From: Chloroflexi bacterium RBG_16_60_22
GTDB lineage: Bacteria; Chloroflexota; Dehalococcoidia; Dehalococcoidales; RBG-16-60-22
Reading direction: 5' to 3'
Length of the DNA: 19,351 nt
Assembly: GCA_001796935.1 (NCBI GenBank)
Contig: MGNX01000032.1
Location: forward strand, 33,268-52,618
In this document: in pieces, positions 7,817-15,743 of the stretch
How the letters are laid out: the number at the start of each line of letters is the position of its first letter
Numbering within the stretch: the stretch's first letter is position 1
The notes under the pieces: generated by a model
Database searches by the model: none
The model's input: the letters and a program-made list of their open reading frames with translations, nothing else
What the model was told of the DNA's origin: nothing
Program-made: the position numbers and the translations under genes

Positions 7817-9026
7817 AAAAATTGTGGTCATCGGCACGGGGTACGTGGGGCTGCCCCTGGCGGTCATGCTGGCCCGCTCCGGCTACCGGGTCGTCGGCGT
7901 CGATATCGAGGAGAACGTGGTCAACGCCATCAACGAGGGCGTGCTGCGCCTGGCCGAAAAAGACGTTAAAAAGATATTCAACGAGCCGCAGGTCAGGAAG
8001 AACCTCCATGCCCAGAAGACCCCCTGCCCCGCCGACGTTTTCATCATCTCGGTGCCGACGCCCCTCGACGAGAAGAAGCGGGTGGCCGACCTCTCCCAGG
8101 TCGTCAGCGCCGTGGAGTCCGTCATGCCCCACCTGCGCTCCGGCAACCTGGTCATCGTGGAGAGCACCGTCCCCCCGCTCACCTGCCGGAATGTTATCGC
8201 CCCGCTCATCGAAAAGACAGGGCTGAAAGTAGGGAAAGATATTTTCCTCTGCCACTGCCCGGAGCGTATCCTGCCCGGCGAGATTTTCGAGGAAATCGTC
8301 CACAACGACCGGGTCATCGGCGGGCGGGACGGCCGGGCCGCCGAGATGGCGCGGGAGATATACGCTTCATTCGTCAGGGGAAACCTGTACGTCACCGACG
8401 ACATCACCGCCGAGCTGGTGAAGCTCATGGAGAACGCCTACCGCGACGTGAACATCGCCCTGGCCAACGAGTTCGCCGCGGTGGCCGAGGGGCTGGGGGT
8501 GGACGTCCTGAAAGCCATCGAGCTGGCCGACAAGCACCCCAGGGTGAATATCCTCAAGCCCGGCATCGGCACCGGCGGCCACTGCATACCCGTCGACCCC
8601 TGGTTCATCAAGGAGGTCGACCCCATCAACTCCCGCCTCATCCACACCGCCCGCCTCATCAACGACGAGGTGCCCCGGAAGATAGCCGCCAAAATCAGGC
8701 GGGCCCTGAAGGACATCAAGGACCCCGGCATCGTGGCGCTGGGCGTGACCTACAAACCGGATACCCCGGATACCAGGAACAGCCCGGCGCTGGAGATAAT
8801 CCGGCGGCTCAAAGAAGACGGCTACCGGGTGGTCGCTTACGACCCCGTCGCGGAGGGCTACGGGTATTCCTCGATTAAAGAGGTAGCCAGAGATGCCGAC
8901 TGCCTGGTGGTGCTGGTGGAGCACGCGGCCATCCGGAAAGAGCTGGCTAAAGGGGAGGCGGGGATAAAGAAGGCCATGCGCCACCCCATCGTCCTGAGGT
9001 TCTACAGCGAATCCACGGAGAGCTGA
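7809..9026 (+). CDS. wecC: UDP-N-acetyl-D-mannosamine dehydrogenase
   Basis: It oxidises UDP-ManNAc to UDP-ManNAcA with two NAD+, using the product of wecB. The N-terminal NAD domain begins VVIGTGYVGLP (~6-16). The substrate region has VESTVPP (~118), CPERILPGE (~150) and the central helix AELVKLMENAYRD (K205, N209). The catalytic cysteine is C259 in GTGGHCIPVDPW, and the C-terminal domain has GVTYKPDTPDTRNSP. TTG 7809 is chosen as start: GGGAG at 7795-7799 lies 9 nt upstream and translation then begins MAEKIVVIG, with normal length of 405 aa. The frame is open further upstream to 7710, but that only adds a shadow of the epimerase gene. Overlap with that gene is 8 bp. The wecB pairing supports ManNAc rather than glucose specificity. 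Confidence 0.92.
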   Translation: MAEKIVVIGTGYVGLPLAVMLARSGYRVVGVDIEENVVNAINEGVLRLAEKDVKKIFNEPQVRKNLHAQKTPCPADVFIISVPTPLDEKKRVADLSQVVSAVESVMPHLRSGNLVIVESTVPPLTCRNVIAPLIEKTGLKVGKDIFLCHCPERILPGEIFEEIVHNDRVIGGRDGRAAEMAREIYASFVRGNLYVTDDITAELVKLMENAYRDVNIALANEFAAVAEGLGVDVLKAIELADKHPRVNILKPGIGTGGHCIPVDPWFIKEVDPINSRLIHTARLINDEVPRKIAAKIRRALKDIKDPGIVALGVTYKPDTPDTRNSPALEIIRRLKEDGYRVVAYDPVAEGYGYSSIKEVARDADCLVVLVEHAAIRKELAKGEAGIKKAMRHPIVLRFYSESTES

Positions 9027-9050
9027 CCCCGCGCGGCGTCAGGGGAAACG

Positions 9051-10265
9051 TTGAATATTCTTTTTGTCCATGAAATCGACTGGCTCCGGAAGGTGGTCTT
9101 CGAGATACATACCCTTTCCGAGCTCCTCTCGCGGCGGGGGCACCGGGTCTATGCCATCGACTACGAGTCCATGTGGGCCAGGGACGGCGCGTTCGACTTC
9201 GGCAGTTTGAAGACGAAGGTCGTCGAGAAGGTAGCGCGCTCCTACCCCGATGCCGCCGTCACCCTGATACGCCCCGGCTTTATCAAGGTGCCCGGGCTGA
9301 GCCGCCTCACGGCGGCCTGTACCCACCGGGGGGTAATCCGCCGGACCATCAAAGAGAAGGCCATTGACGTTATTATCCTCTACTCTATCCCCACCAACGG
9401 GCTCCAGACAATCGGGGCGGCGCGGGGGCCGGGCGTGCCGGTGGTGTTCCGCTCCATCGACATCCTCCACGAGCTGGTCTCCAACTCGTTGCTCTCCCGG
9501 CTGACCCTCTGGCTGGAAAAGAAGATATATTCCAGAGTTGACCTGGTGCTGACCATCAGCCCCCGGCTGTCCCGCTACGTCACGGAGAAGGGCGCGCCGC
9601 CGGAAAGGGTCAGGCTGCTGCCCCTGGGCGTGGATACCGACCTTTTCCGTCCCGGAACAGAGGACGCGGGGCTGCGACGGCAGTGGGGGCTCGGGGAGGG
9701 GCCGGTGGTTGAGTTTATCGGGACGCTGTTCGACTTCTCCGGGCTCGATGACTTTATCCGGCGGTTCCCGGAAGTTTTAAAGCGGGTGCCGGAGGCCAGG
9801 CTGCTCATCGTCGGCGACGGGCCGCAGCGCCCCCGCCTCGAAAAAGAAATCGCGGCGGCGGGACTCGGGGGGCGGGTCGTCATCACCGGCTTTCAGCCGT
9901 TCGAGGCCATGCCGCGTTACATCAACCTGGCGGCGGTCTGCATCAACACCTTCCGGCTCACCGAAGCCACGCGCGATATCTTCCCCACCAAGATTGTGCA
10001 GTACCTCGCCTGCGGCCGGCCGGTGGTGGCCACGCCCCTGCCGGGGATGCAGTCCATCGTGGCCGGGGAAGGGCAGGGGGTGGTCTATGCCGGGGCCGAA
10101 GACATGGAGGCAAGGGTCGCCGACCTGCTGGAATCGGCGGAAAAGCGCCGGGAGCTGGGGCGGGCCGCCCGGGAGTACGCCCGGCAGACGCACGGCTATG
10201 ACGGGATAGTGAAGGAGCTGGAGGCGGTGCTGGCGGAGCTGGCCGGCCGGGGAAAAGCGATATGA
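9051..10265 (+). CDS. Glycosyltransferase, GT4-like (GT-B fold)
   Basis: It transfers a sugar from a nucleotide donor during glycan assembly and is probably peripheral to the inner membrane. The N-terminal acceptor domain starts MNILFVHEIDW. SPRLSRYVTEKGAP (~170-183) with PLGVDTDLFRPG (~191-202) marks the domain junction. LLIVGDGPQRPRLE (~251-264) and FPTKIVQYLACGRPVVATPL (~311-330) form the donor site. Where many GT4 enzymes have the second Glu of the EX7E motif, this one has Gln317. TTG 9051 follows AGGGG by 5 nt; no in-frame ATG fits. The gene overlaps the next by 4 bp. Donor and acceptor are unknown, with UDP-ManNAcA a candidate by context. Confidence 0.88.
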   Translation: MNILFVHEIDWLRKVVFEIHTLSELLSRRGHRVYAIDYESMWARDGAFDFGSLKTKVVEKVARSYPDAAVTLIRPGFIKVPGLSRLTAACTHRGVIRRTIKEKAIDVIILYSIPTNGLQTIGAARGPGVPVVFRSIDILHELVSNSLLSRLTLWLEKKIYSRVDLVLTISPRLSRYVTEKGAPPERVRLLPLGVDTDLFRPGTEDAGLRRQWGLGEGPVVEFIGTLFDFSGLDDFIRRFPEVLKRVPEARLLIVGDGPQRPRLEKEIAAAGLGGRVVITGFQPFEAMPRYINLAAVCINTFRLTEATRDIFPTKIVQYLACGRPVVATPLPGMQSIVAGEGQGVVYAGAEDMEARVADLLESAEKRRELGRAAREYARQTHGYDGIVKELEAVLAELAGRGKAI

Positions 10266-11707
10266 AGGTTGTCCTGCTGAACCCCAGACTCAGGACTTGG
10301 AGCCCCAACGTTTACGTGCCCCTGGGGCTGACGTACATCGCCGCGGTGCTACAAAAGGAGGGACACCACGTAAGGATAATCGACCTCAACGTGGAGAAAA
10401 TAGGCGACGATTCTCTGAAAGGTATCCTGGCCGACGCGGGAATCGCCGGCATCACCGGCATGATTACGGAGTACGCGGAGGTCATCCGGGTGGCTGACCT
10501 CGTCAAGGGGGCTAAAGACGGCCTGACGGTGGTGCTGGGCGGCCCGCTGGCCTCGACGTTCCCGCGGGAATTACTGGAGGCTTCCCGGGCCGACCTCGCG
10601 GTCATCGGGGAGGGGGAAAGGACGGCCGTCACCCTGGTGGCCGCCATCGAGAAAGGCGGAGATTTACATAATATCAATGGCCTGGCCTTCAAAAAGGACG
10701 GCAAGATTGAGTTTACCGGCCCGGTGGAGCCTATCACCGACCTCGACAGCGTGCCTTTCCCGGCCCGGGACCTCCTGGACATGAGACGCTACCTGAGGGA
10801 CCACTTCGAGAGCTTCGGGATTAAAATCAGGGAGTTCGGCAAAATCCGGAGCACCAACCTGATTTCAAGTCGCGGCTGTCCCTACGGCTGTACCTTCTGC
10901 TTCAAGGACATGTGGGGCCGGCAGTGGCGGGGCCGGAGCCCGGACAACATCATCGACGAGATGGAGCTCCTCAACCGGAACTACGGCGTCAACGGCTTCT
11001 TCTTCAACGATGACACCTTCGTCCTCAACTCGAAGAGGGTCTTCGAGTTCTGCCGTCGGCTGGGCGAGCGGGGGCTGAACGTGGCCTGGTACGGCAACGG
11101 GCGGGTGAACCTGATGACCCGGGAGATGCTGGAGGCCATGTACCGGGCCGGCTGCCGGGGAATCGCCTACGGGATAGAGTCCGGCAACCAGGAAATCCTG
11201 GACGCCATGAAGAAGGCCGAGACCATCGAGCAGGTGCGGGAAGTAGTCAAATGGACGAAGGAGGCCGGCATCCACGTCACCGGTTATTTCATGCTCGGCA
11301 TGCTCGGGGAGACCCGGCAGACCATCGAGAAGACCCTGGACTTCGCCCGCGAGCTGGACCTGGACTTCTACGGTTTCTCCCTGACGACGCCCCTCCCCGG
11401 GACGGAGCTTTACGACGCGGCGCGGGCGGCCGGGCTGGTCTCCGGGGACAAGACCCGCCTGGGGGAGTGGAGCCTTCATGCCAACGCCAACCTGACCCGT
11501 GACTGCACCGATAGCGAGCTGGTGGCCTTCAGCAACCGGGCCTTCAAAGAGTTCTACCTGAAGAAGCGGTTCGGGAAATATTTCTTCCTGAACCCGGTCC
11601 TGTGGAAGGAGCAGGTCAAGGTCATCGCCTCGCTGCGGAACCGGGCGCAGGCCGGGGAGCTTTTCGGCAAGATAAAGGGCACCATCGGCACCTACCGGCG
11701 CAGGTAA
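10262..11707 (+). CDS. Cobalamin-binding-domain radical SAM enzyme
   Basis: It generates a 5'-deoxyadenosyl radical from S-adenosylmethionine. The protein has 481 aa. An N-terminal B12-binding-type domain (~1-160) has VPLGLTYIAAVLQKEGH, VVLGGPLAS and ADLAVIGEGE, the pattern of BchE-like (class B) enzymes. The SAM domain has C206-x3-C210-x2-C213 in SRGCPYGCTFC for its 4Fe-4S cluster. FFNDDTF, YGIESGN (~301) and GYFMLGMLGET (~338) are further radical SAM strands. No DxHxxG lower-ligand motif is visible, as is common in this class. ATGA overlap places it last in the glycan operon, so it may methylate or rearrange a sugar or lipid carrier. Reaction unknown. Confidence 0.9.
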   Translation: MKVVLLNPRLRTWSPNVYVPLGLTYIAAVLQKEGHHVRIIDLNVEKIGDDSLKGILADAGIAGITGMITEYAEVIRVADLVKGAKDGLTVVLGGPLASTFPRELLEASRADLAVIGEGERTAVTLVAAIEKGGDLHNINGLAFKKDGKIEFTGPVEPITDLDSVPFPARDLLDMRRYLRDHFESFGIKIREFGKIRSTNLISSRGCPYGCTFCFKDMWGRQWRGRSPDNIIDEMELLNRNYGVNGFFFNDDTFVLNSKRVFEFCRRLGERGLNVAWYGNGRVNLMTREMLEAMYRAGCRGIAYGIESGNQEILDAMKKAETIEQVREVVKWTKEAGIHVTGYFMLGMLGETRQTIEKTLDFARELDLDFYGFSLTTPLPGTELYDAARAAGLVSGDKTRLGEWSLHANANLTRDCTDSELVAFSNRAFKEFYLKKRFGKYFFLNPVLWKEQVKVIASLRNRAQAGELFGKIKGTIGTYRRR

Positions 11708-11708
11708 T

Positions 11709-11737
11709 GGGCGCGAGAGCGGCGGCTATTGGCGCCC
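11709..11737. terminator. Possible shared terminator hairpin between convergent genes
   Basis: GGGCGC (11709-11714) and GCGCCC (11732-11737) are inverted around 17 nt. They span the 18-nt gap between the radical SAM stop codon and the cupin stop codon on the other strand. The stem is short and has no T-tract; it is listed because nothing else there could end the two converging transcripts. Confidence 0.2.
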
Positions 11738-12127
11738 GTAGGCGGGCGAGATGGAAATGTCCATGAACATCACGGGTTTACGGACTACCTTGAAGTTAAG
11801 GGGACAGTGCGCTAACCCGCGGGGGACGTAAACGACGCAGGGCCGGGTAATGACGTGCTTCTCCTCTTCCTCGCCCAGGCACAGCTCGACCTCGGCGGCG
11901 AACTCCGTGACATCGGCCATGTCCCCGCCGAAGAAAAAAAGGTATTCATCGTAGTCGTGGACGTGGCTTTTTTCCATCATGAACAGGGGTGCCGTGATGC
12001 CCACCCAGGCCGGTGAAAAACAGGTGCCGCCGAAGTGTTCGCCGCCGTAGAGGTGGGCCACCAGCCCGAGCCGGTCCCTGGCGAAGGGCGCCTCCTGGAT
12101 AAGTTTTCCGTATTTTGTCCCGGTCAT
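11726..12127 (-). CDS. Single-domain cupin protein
   Basis: This is a small beta-barrel protein of 133 aa. Both cupin motifs are complete. Motif 1 has H55-V-H57-DYD-E61 followed by a Gly pair. Motif 2 has PRGLAH107CPLN111. These supply the usual three-His-one-Glu metal site. Small cupins of this kind include dioxygenases, isomerases and sensors, so function is open. AGGAGG lies 9 nt before the start. The gene begins 24 nt after the marR-type gene, so both are probably co-transcribed. The HVHDYDE core is identical to that in domain 1 of the two-domain cupin at 17537-18478, suggesting related substrates. Confidence 0.85.
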   Translation of the reverse strand: MTGTKYGKLIQEAPFARDRLGLVAHLYGGEHFGGTCFSPAWVGITAPLFMMEKSHVHDYDEYLFFFGGDMADVTEFAAEVELCLGEEEEKHVITRPCVVYVPRGLAHCPLNFKVVRKPVMFMDISISPAYGRQ

Positions 12128-12151
12128 CGGCGGTGTCCTCCTTTCCCCCGG

Positions 12152-12622
12152 TTAAGGCAGGGGCGGCGGCTGGTCTTCCATGTCGAGCGCCTTCAGTGCC
12201 TCACCGAGCAGGATATTCAGGGAGGAGCGCAGCTGTTCCCGCTGCTCCTTTGACAGGGAGGACATGATGCTGCGGATAAAGTCTTCCTGGACGGCCTGCC
12301 GGCAGAACTCGCGTCCCTTTTCCGTTATGGAGATTCTGACGATGTTCCCCCGCTTCTTGTCCTTGGCCTTGGTAACCAGGCCTTTCTTCTCCATCCGCAT
12401 GATGAGCTCGGAGACGGAGTGGGGTTCCAGGAAAAGCTGATGCGATAGCGTGGCCGGAGTTACCTGCCCGTCGAGGGCCCAGATGGTCACCAGGGCCGCC
12501 GCCTGGTTGAAATGGATGTACTTGCCCACCTTTTTATGCCTGGCCTTGAAGACGGCCGACCTCGTCTGGGAAATCAGCAGCCAGAGACTGTAATATTCGT
12601 CTATCTTCGGTAAATTATCCAT
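12152..12622 (-). CDS. MarR-family transcriptional regulator
   Basis: This is a dimeric winged-helix DNA-binding protein of 156 aa, normal for the family. The winged-helix core runs from TPATLSHQLFLEPHSVSELIMRM (~55-77, helix-turn-helix) into EKKGLVTKAKDKKRGNIVRISITEKG (recognition-wing segment). A C-terminal helix for dimerisation is rich in Glu/Gln/Leu. MarR proteins usually respond to small phenolic or oxidised ligands and repress neighbouring catabolic or efflux genes. It is divergent from the FAD-oxidase operon, and palindromes lie in the shared intergenic region. GGAG nine nt before ATG 12622 sets the start. Target and ligand are inference. Confidence 0.92.
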   Translation of the reverse strand: MDNLPKIDEYYSLWLLISQTRSAVFKARHKKVGKYIHFNQAAALVTIWALDGQVTPATLSHQLFLEPHSVSELIMRMEKKGLVTKAKDKKRGNIVRISITEKGREFCRQAVQEDFIRSIMSSLSKEQREQLRSSLNILLGEALKALDMEDQPPPLP

Positions 12623-12705
12623 ATTTTTTGTCTCCGTGTCAGTTATTATTTGCCTGAAATCCGGGAACCTGCCGGTTGTTCCGCATGACGGAAAGGCTCG
12701 CTCAA

Positions 12706-12735
12706 ATAATAACTCTTATTACGACATTACGTCAA
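12706..12735 (-). promoter_or_regulatory. Promoter of the marR-cupin operon
   Basis: On the minus strand TTGACG (12735-12730), an 18-bp spacer and TATTAT (12711-12706) match a sigma-70 promoter. Expected transcription start is near 12699, giving a leader of about 77 nt before the marR ATG. Confidence 0.6.
12707..12721. promoter_or_regulatory. Operator candidate over the marR promoter -10
   Basis: TAATAA-CTC-TTATTA is a 6-3-6 inverted repeat overlapping the -10 box of the marR promoter. TACGA at 12720-12724, just beside it, matches the half-site of the palindrome at 12883-12897. The position suits autorepression; no binding evidence exists. Confidence 0.35.
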
Positions 12736-12845
12736 CACCTGTTTCCTCAGAACGCCGGTAAAATGGGTTCGGTCCCCAAGGCGGGCGGTTTTACCCGGGC
12801 CGCCGGGTGCGCTAAAATGTAACCGTCCCGCAGCCGGTCGCCAGC

Positions 12846-12875
12846 TTGACAGGTTCTACGGTAAAATGGCATAAT
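12846..12875 (+). promoter_or_regulatory. Promoter of the FAD-oxidase operon
   Basis: A perfect -35 TTGACA (12846-12851), an 18-bp spacer and CATAAT (12870-12875) precede the first oxidase gene. The spacer contains TACGGTAAA at 12857-12865 in the same phase as in the wecB promoter. Expected transcription start is near 12882, immediately before the palindrome. Confidence 0.7.
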
Positions 12876-12882
12876 GAATGAT

Positions 12883-12897
12883 AATCGTAGTACGATT
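12883..12897. promoter_or_regulatory. Perfect 15-bp palindrome at the oxidase transcription start (operator candidate)
   Basis: AATCGTA-G-TACGATT is a perfect 7-1-7 inverted repeat beginning about 8 bp after the -10 box. A dimeric winged-helix protein bound there would block initiation. The divergent MarR-family gene is the obvious candidate by position and by typical MarR operator size; the link is inferred. Confidence 0.6.
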
Positions 12898-12944
12898 TTT
12901 CTTTGAAGATAACCACGTTTTTTAGCTTGAAAAGGAGGGCGCGG

Positions 12945-14432
12945 ATGGCGGAAAAAGAACTGAAAAAAATCGTCGGCCCCGGCAATGTCCTCACCGGGCC
13001 GGAAGCTCTGGAAGAGTATGCCGGCGACGGTCTCTTCGCGCCGGCGGTAACGCCCCGGTGCGTGGTGAGGCCGGGCAGCGTCGAAGAGGTACAGGCGGTG
13101 GTGAAATGGGCCGATACCACGATGACGCCGCTGGTGCCGGTAAGCTCCGGGGCGCCCCACTTCCGCGGTGACACCGTTCCCGGTGCCGCGGGGGCGGTTA
13201 TCCTTGATTTAAAAAGGATGAATAGAATAGTCAGGGTCGACCCGCGGAACAAGCTGGCCATGGTCGAGCCCGGCGTGACCTTCGGCGAACTCCAGGCGGA
13301 GCTGGCAAAGTCCGGCCTGTGCGCCTACCTGCCGCTGGCCCCCCGCGCTAACAAGTCGGTCATCGGCAGCGTCATGGAGAGGGAGCCGATTACCTTCGCG
13401 GCCCATCACTGGGACAGCTGCGACCCCCTTCTCTGTGCGGAGGTCGTTTACGGTACCGGCGACCGTTTCCGGACGGGGGAGGCTTCCGGGCCGGACACGC
13501 CCGAGGAGCAGTGGGAGATGGACCGCGTCCAGATGAACCCTTTCGGGCACAGCCATGTCGATTTCCAGCGGCTGATATCCGGGGCCCAGGGCACCATGGG
13601 CATTGTCACCTGGGCCACGGTGAAGTGTAACTATTTATCCCGGGTTAGCCGCGCCTTGATGGTGCCGTCAGCCACCCTCCAGCCGCTTATCGACCTGATG
13701 TACCTGGTGGTGAGGTGCCGGCTGGGCGGTAAGCTCTTCATCGTCAACGGCCTCGACCTGGCCTGCCTGCTCGGCGGTGGCAGCCGCGAGGTCAAAAAGA
13801 GGGGGAAGTCCCTGCCGCCGTGGGTGCTTTTCATCAGCTTCGAGGGCTACGGCCCCCTGCCGGAGGACAAGGTGGCTGCGGAGGAGGCCGAGTTCCGGGA
13901 GATGGCCAAACAGGGCGGCCTGGAGCCGGTCGGTAAGGTTCCGGGCGCCACCGCCGCCGCTATTTTGAAGCTGCTTTCCGGGCCATCGGCGGAGCCGTAC
14001 TGGAAGACGCGTTTCAAGGGCGGTTTCCGGGACATCTTTTTCCTGACGACCCTCGATAAGACGCCGGAGTTCGCCACCGCCGTGCCGGAAATGGCCGGGC
14101 GTTATGGCTTCCCGGCCGGGGACATCGGCGTTTACATTCAGCCGATAGTGCAGGGCACCAGCTGCCACGCGGAGTTCACCCTGTACTATGATGGGGCCGA
14201 CGCCGCGGGGACGGCGGCGGTCAAACGACTGGACCGCGAGGGCGTGGCGGAGCTGGCGGGGATGGGCGGTTTCTTCTCCCGGCCTTACGGCGCCTGGGCG
14301 GACGCCGCCTACCGGCGCGCGCCGGGGACGCTGGCCATGCAGCGGAAGCTGAAGGAGATTTTTGACCCCCACGGAATCCTCAATCCCGGCAAGCTGGGCT
14401 TCCGGGAGCTGAAGGCTGAGGAGGTAAGGTAA
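12945..14432 (+). CDS. FAD-binding oxidoreductase, PCMH/GlcD-like (first of two)
   Basis: This flavoenzyme has 495 aa. The PCMH-type FAD domain spans ~1-230: CVVRPGSVEEVQAVVKWA (~39-56), the pyrophosphate loop PVSSGAPHFRGDTVPG (~65-80) and SGAQGTMGIVTWATVK (~212-227). The C-terminal substrate domain ends KEIFDPHGILNPGKLGF, the GlcD/VAO-family closing motif. HHWDSCDPLLC (~154-164) replaces the small-residue loop usual near the flavin. Electrons probably pass to the Fe-S protein encoded next, as in glycolate oxidase GlcD-GlcF. ATG 12945 follows AAGGAGGG by ~5 nt; the in-frame TTG at 12903 has no such site. The substrate is not recognisable; a hydroxy acid or an aromatic alcohol is possible. Confidence 0.88.
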   Translation: MAEKELKKIVGPGNVLTGPEALEEYAGDGLFAPAVTPRCVVRPGSVEEVQAVVKWADTTMTPLVPVSSGAPHFRGDTVPGAAGAVILDLKRMNRIVRVDPRNKLAMVEPGVTFGELQAELAKSGLCAYLPLAPRANKSVIGSVMEREPITFAAHHWDSCDPLLCAEVVYGTGDRFRTGEASGPDTPEEQWEMDRVQMNPFGHSHVDFQRLISGAQGTMGIVTWATVKCNYLSRVSRALMVPSATLQPLIDLMYLVVRCRLGGKLFIVNGLDLACLLGGGSREVKKRGKSLPPWVLFISFEGYGPLPEDKVAAEEAEFREMAKQGGLEPVGKVPGATAAAILKLLSGPSAEPYWKTRFKGGFRDIFFLTTLDKTPEFATAVPEMAGRYGFPAGDIGVYIQPIVQGTSCHAEFTLYYDGADAAGTAAVKRLDREGVAELAGMGGFFSRPYGAWADAAYRRAPGTLAMQRKLKEIFDPHGILNPGKLGFRELKAEEVR

Positions 14433-15706
14433 TGGCCTGGCAGGACTACGTACACGATATGCAGCGGTGCACCCGCTGCTCCTACTGCAAGTGGATACCC
14501 TACCGGTACATGCGCCAGACCGACTTCATCCAGGGCTGCCCGTCAATATCACGCTACCTCTGGCACGCCTACGCCGGGAGCGGGAAGTTCAACATGGCCT
14601 ATTCCCTCCAGCAGGGCCGGATTGAAATCGACGATACCTTTCTGGACGTGCTCTACAAGTGCCACATGGACGGCAGCTGTGACGTCTCCTGCAAGGTCCA
14701 GCAGGACATCGAGCCGCTGCAGCTGATGCAGGAGCTCCGCATCAAGTGCGTCGAGGACGGGGCGCTGGTGTCGGCCCATATGATAGTCATCGAGGGGCTG
14801 CGCAAGGAAGACAATATGATGATGGCCCGGCGGGCCGACCGGGGCAAGTGGGCGGCGGGGCTGGACGTCAAGGACCTTACCGGCGATACCGCCGAGGTCA
14901 TCTACCACGCCGGCTGCCGCTACTCCTACGACGAGGAGCTGTGGCCGGTGGCGCGGGCCGGCGTCAACCTGCTCCGCAAGGCCGGAGTGGACGTCGGCAT
15001 CATGGGCGGCGACGAGACCTGCTGCGGCGGGCGTGCCTACGAGCTGGGCTACGCCGGCGAGCTTACCAAGTACGCCGAGCACCAGATAGAGACCTTACGC
15101 ACCGCCGGCGTCAGGGCCGTGGTCACCCCCTGCTCCGACTGCTATGCCTGCTTCAAGGTCCTCTACGACAAGATAGGCAAGAAGCTGGAGATAGAAGTCT
15201 ATCACATCACCCAGTACCTCGATAAGCTGATAAAGGAAGGCAGGCTCAAGCTGAGCAAAAAGGTGCCCCTGAACGTGACCTACCACGACCCCTGCCACCT
15301 GGGGAGGCTGGGGGAGCCGTGGGTGCACTGGCAGGGTAAAGAGATAAAGGTCATGGGGCAGATGATTGTCCATGACCCCCCGAAGCAGTACCGGCGCGGC
15401 GCCAAAGGCGTGTACGAGACTCCCCGGGATATCCTCAAGAGCATCCCCGGCCTGGAGCTGGTGGAGATGTACCGCATCAAGGAGTACGCCTGGTGCTGCG
15501 GCGCGGGGGGCGGCGTCATCGATGCCTACCCGGACTTTGCGACCTGGACGGGCGCCGAGAGGCTGCGTGAGGCCAAAGCGGTGGGGGCGGAGGCCATCGT
15601 CAGCGCCTGCCCGTGGTGCAAGCGCAACTTCCTCGATGCGGCCAAAGAGACCGGCGACAGGATTCAGGTCTATGACATCATCGAGCTGGTGGAGCGGGCC
15701 GTCTAG
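14432..15706 (+). CDS. Fe-S electron-transfer protein with two CCG domains (GlcF/HdrD-like)
   Basis: It is the likely electron acceptor for the flavoproteins on either side; 424 aa, cytoplasmic or membrane-associated. N-terminal cluster ligands are C13-x2-C16-x2-C19-x16-C36-P. The second set reads C77-x2-D80-x2-C83-x3-C87-K, so one expected Cys is Asp and the usual Pro is missing. Two canonical CCG domains follow: C162...C197C198G...C234-x2-C237 and C288...C355C356G...C393-x2-C396, which in HdrB/HdrD bind a noncubane or 4Fe-4S site. The start codon overlaps the previous stop by 1 nt (TAATG). The next oxidase follows after 37 nt. Role by context; partner proteins downstream in the chain are unknown. 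Confidence 0.9.
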   Translation: MAWQDYVHDMQRCTRCSYCKWIPYRYMRQTDFIQGCPSISRYLWHAYAGSGKFNMAYSLQQGRIEIDDTFLDVLYKCHMDGSCDVSCKVQQDIEPLQLMQELRIKCVEDGALVSAHMIVIEGLRKEDNMMMARRADRGKWAAGLDVKDLTGDTAEVIYHAGCRYSYDEELWPVARAGVNLLRKAGVDVGIMGGDETCCGGRAYELGYAGELTKYAEHQIETLRTAGVRAVVTPCSDCYACFKVLYDKIGKKLEIEVYHITQYLDKLIKEGRLKLSKKVPLNVTYHDPCHLGRLGEPWVHWQGKEIKVMGQMIVHDPPKQYRRGAKGVYETPRDILKSIPGLELVEMYRIKEYAWCCGAGGGVIDAYPDFATWTGAERLREAKAVGAEAIVSACPWCKRNFLDAAKETGDRIQVYDIIELVERAV

Positions 15707-15743
15707 CGGCCCCGGAAAAAACAGGAAGGCAGGAGGCGAGACC

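Larger units (their letters stand above)
12623..12944. other. 322-bp divergent control region between marR and the oxidase operon
   Basis: It holds two opposed promoters (12706-12735 minus, 12846-12875 plus), a perfect palindrome at 12883-12897 and an imperfect operator candidate at 12707-12721. The 11-mer CGGTAAAATGG is repeated exactly at 12756-12766 and 12859-12869, and TTTTACC at 12789-12795 is an inverted copy of its core. No coding sequence seen. Confidence 0.6.

Noticed and set aside
12903..12944. TTG start for the first FAD oxidase
   Set aside because: It has no ribosome site, while AAGGAGGG sits ideally before ATG 12945.
15366..15743. N-terminal extension of the second FAD oxidase
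   Set aside because: It overlaps the Fe-S gene in another frame and is Arg/Ser/Pro-rich shadow sequence; ATG 15744 with AGGAGG is the real start.
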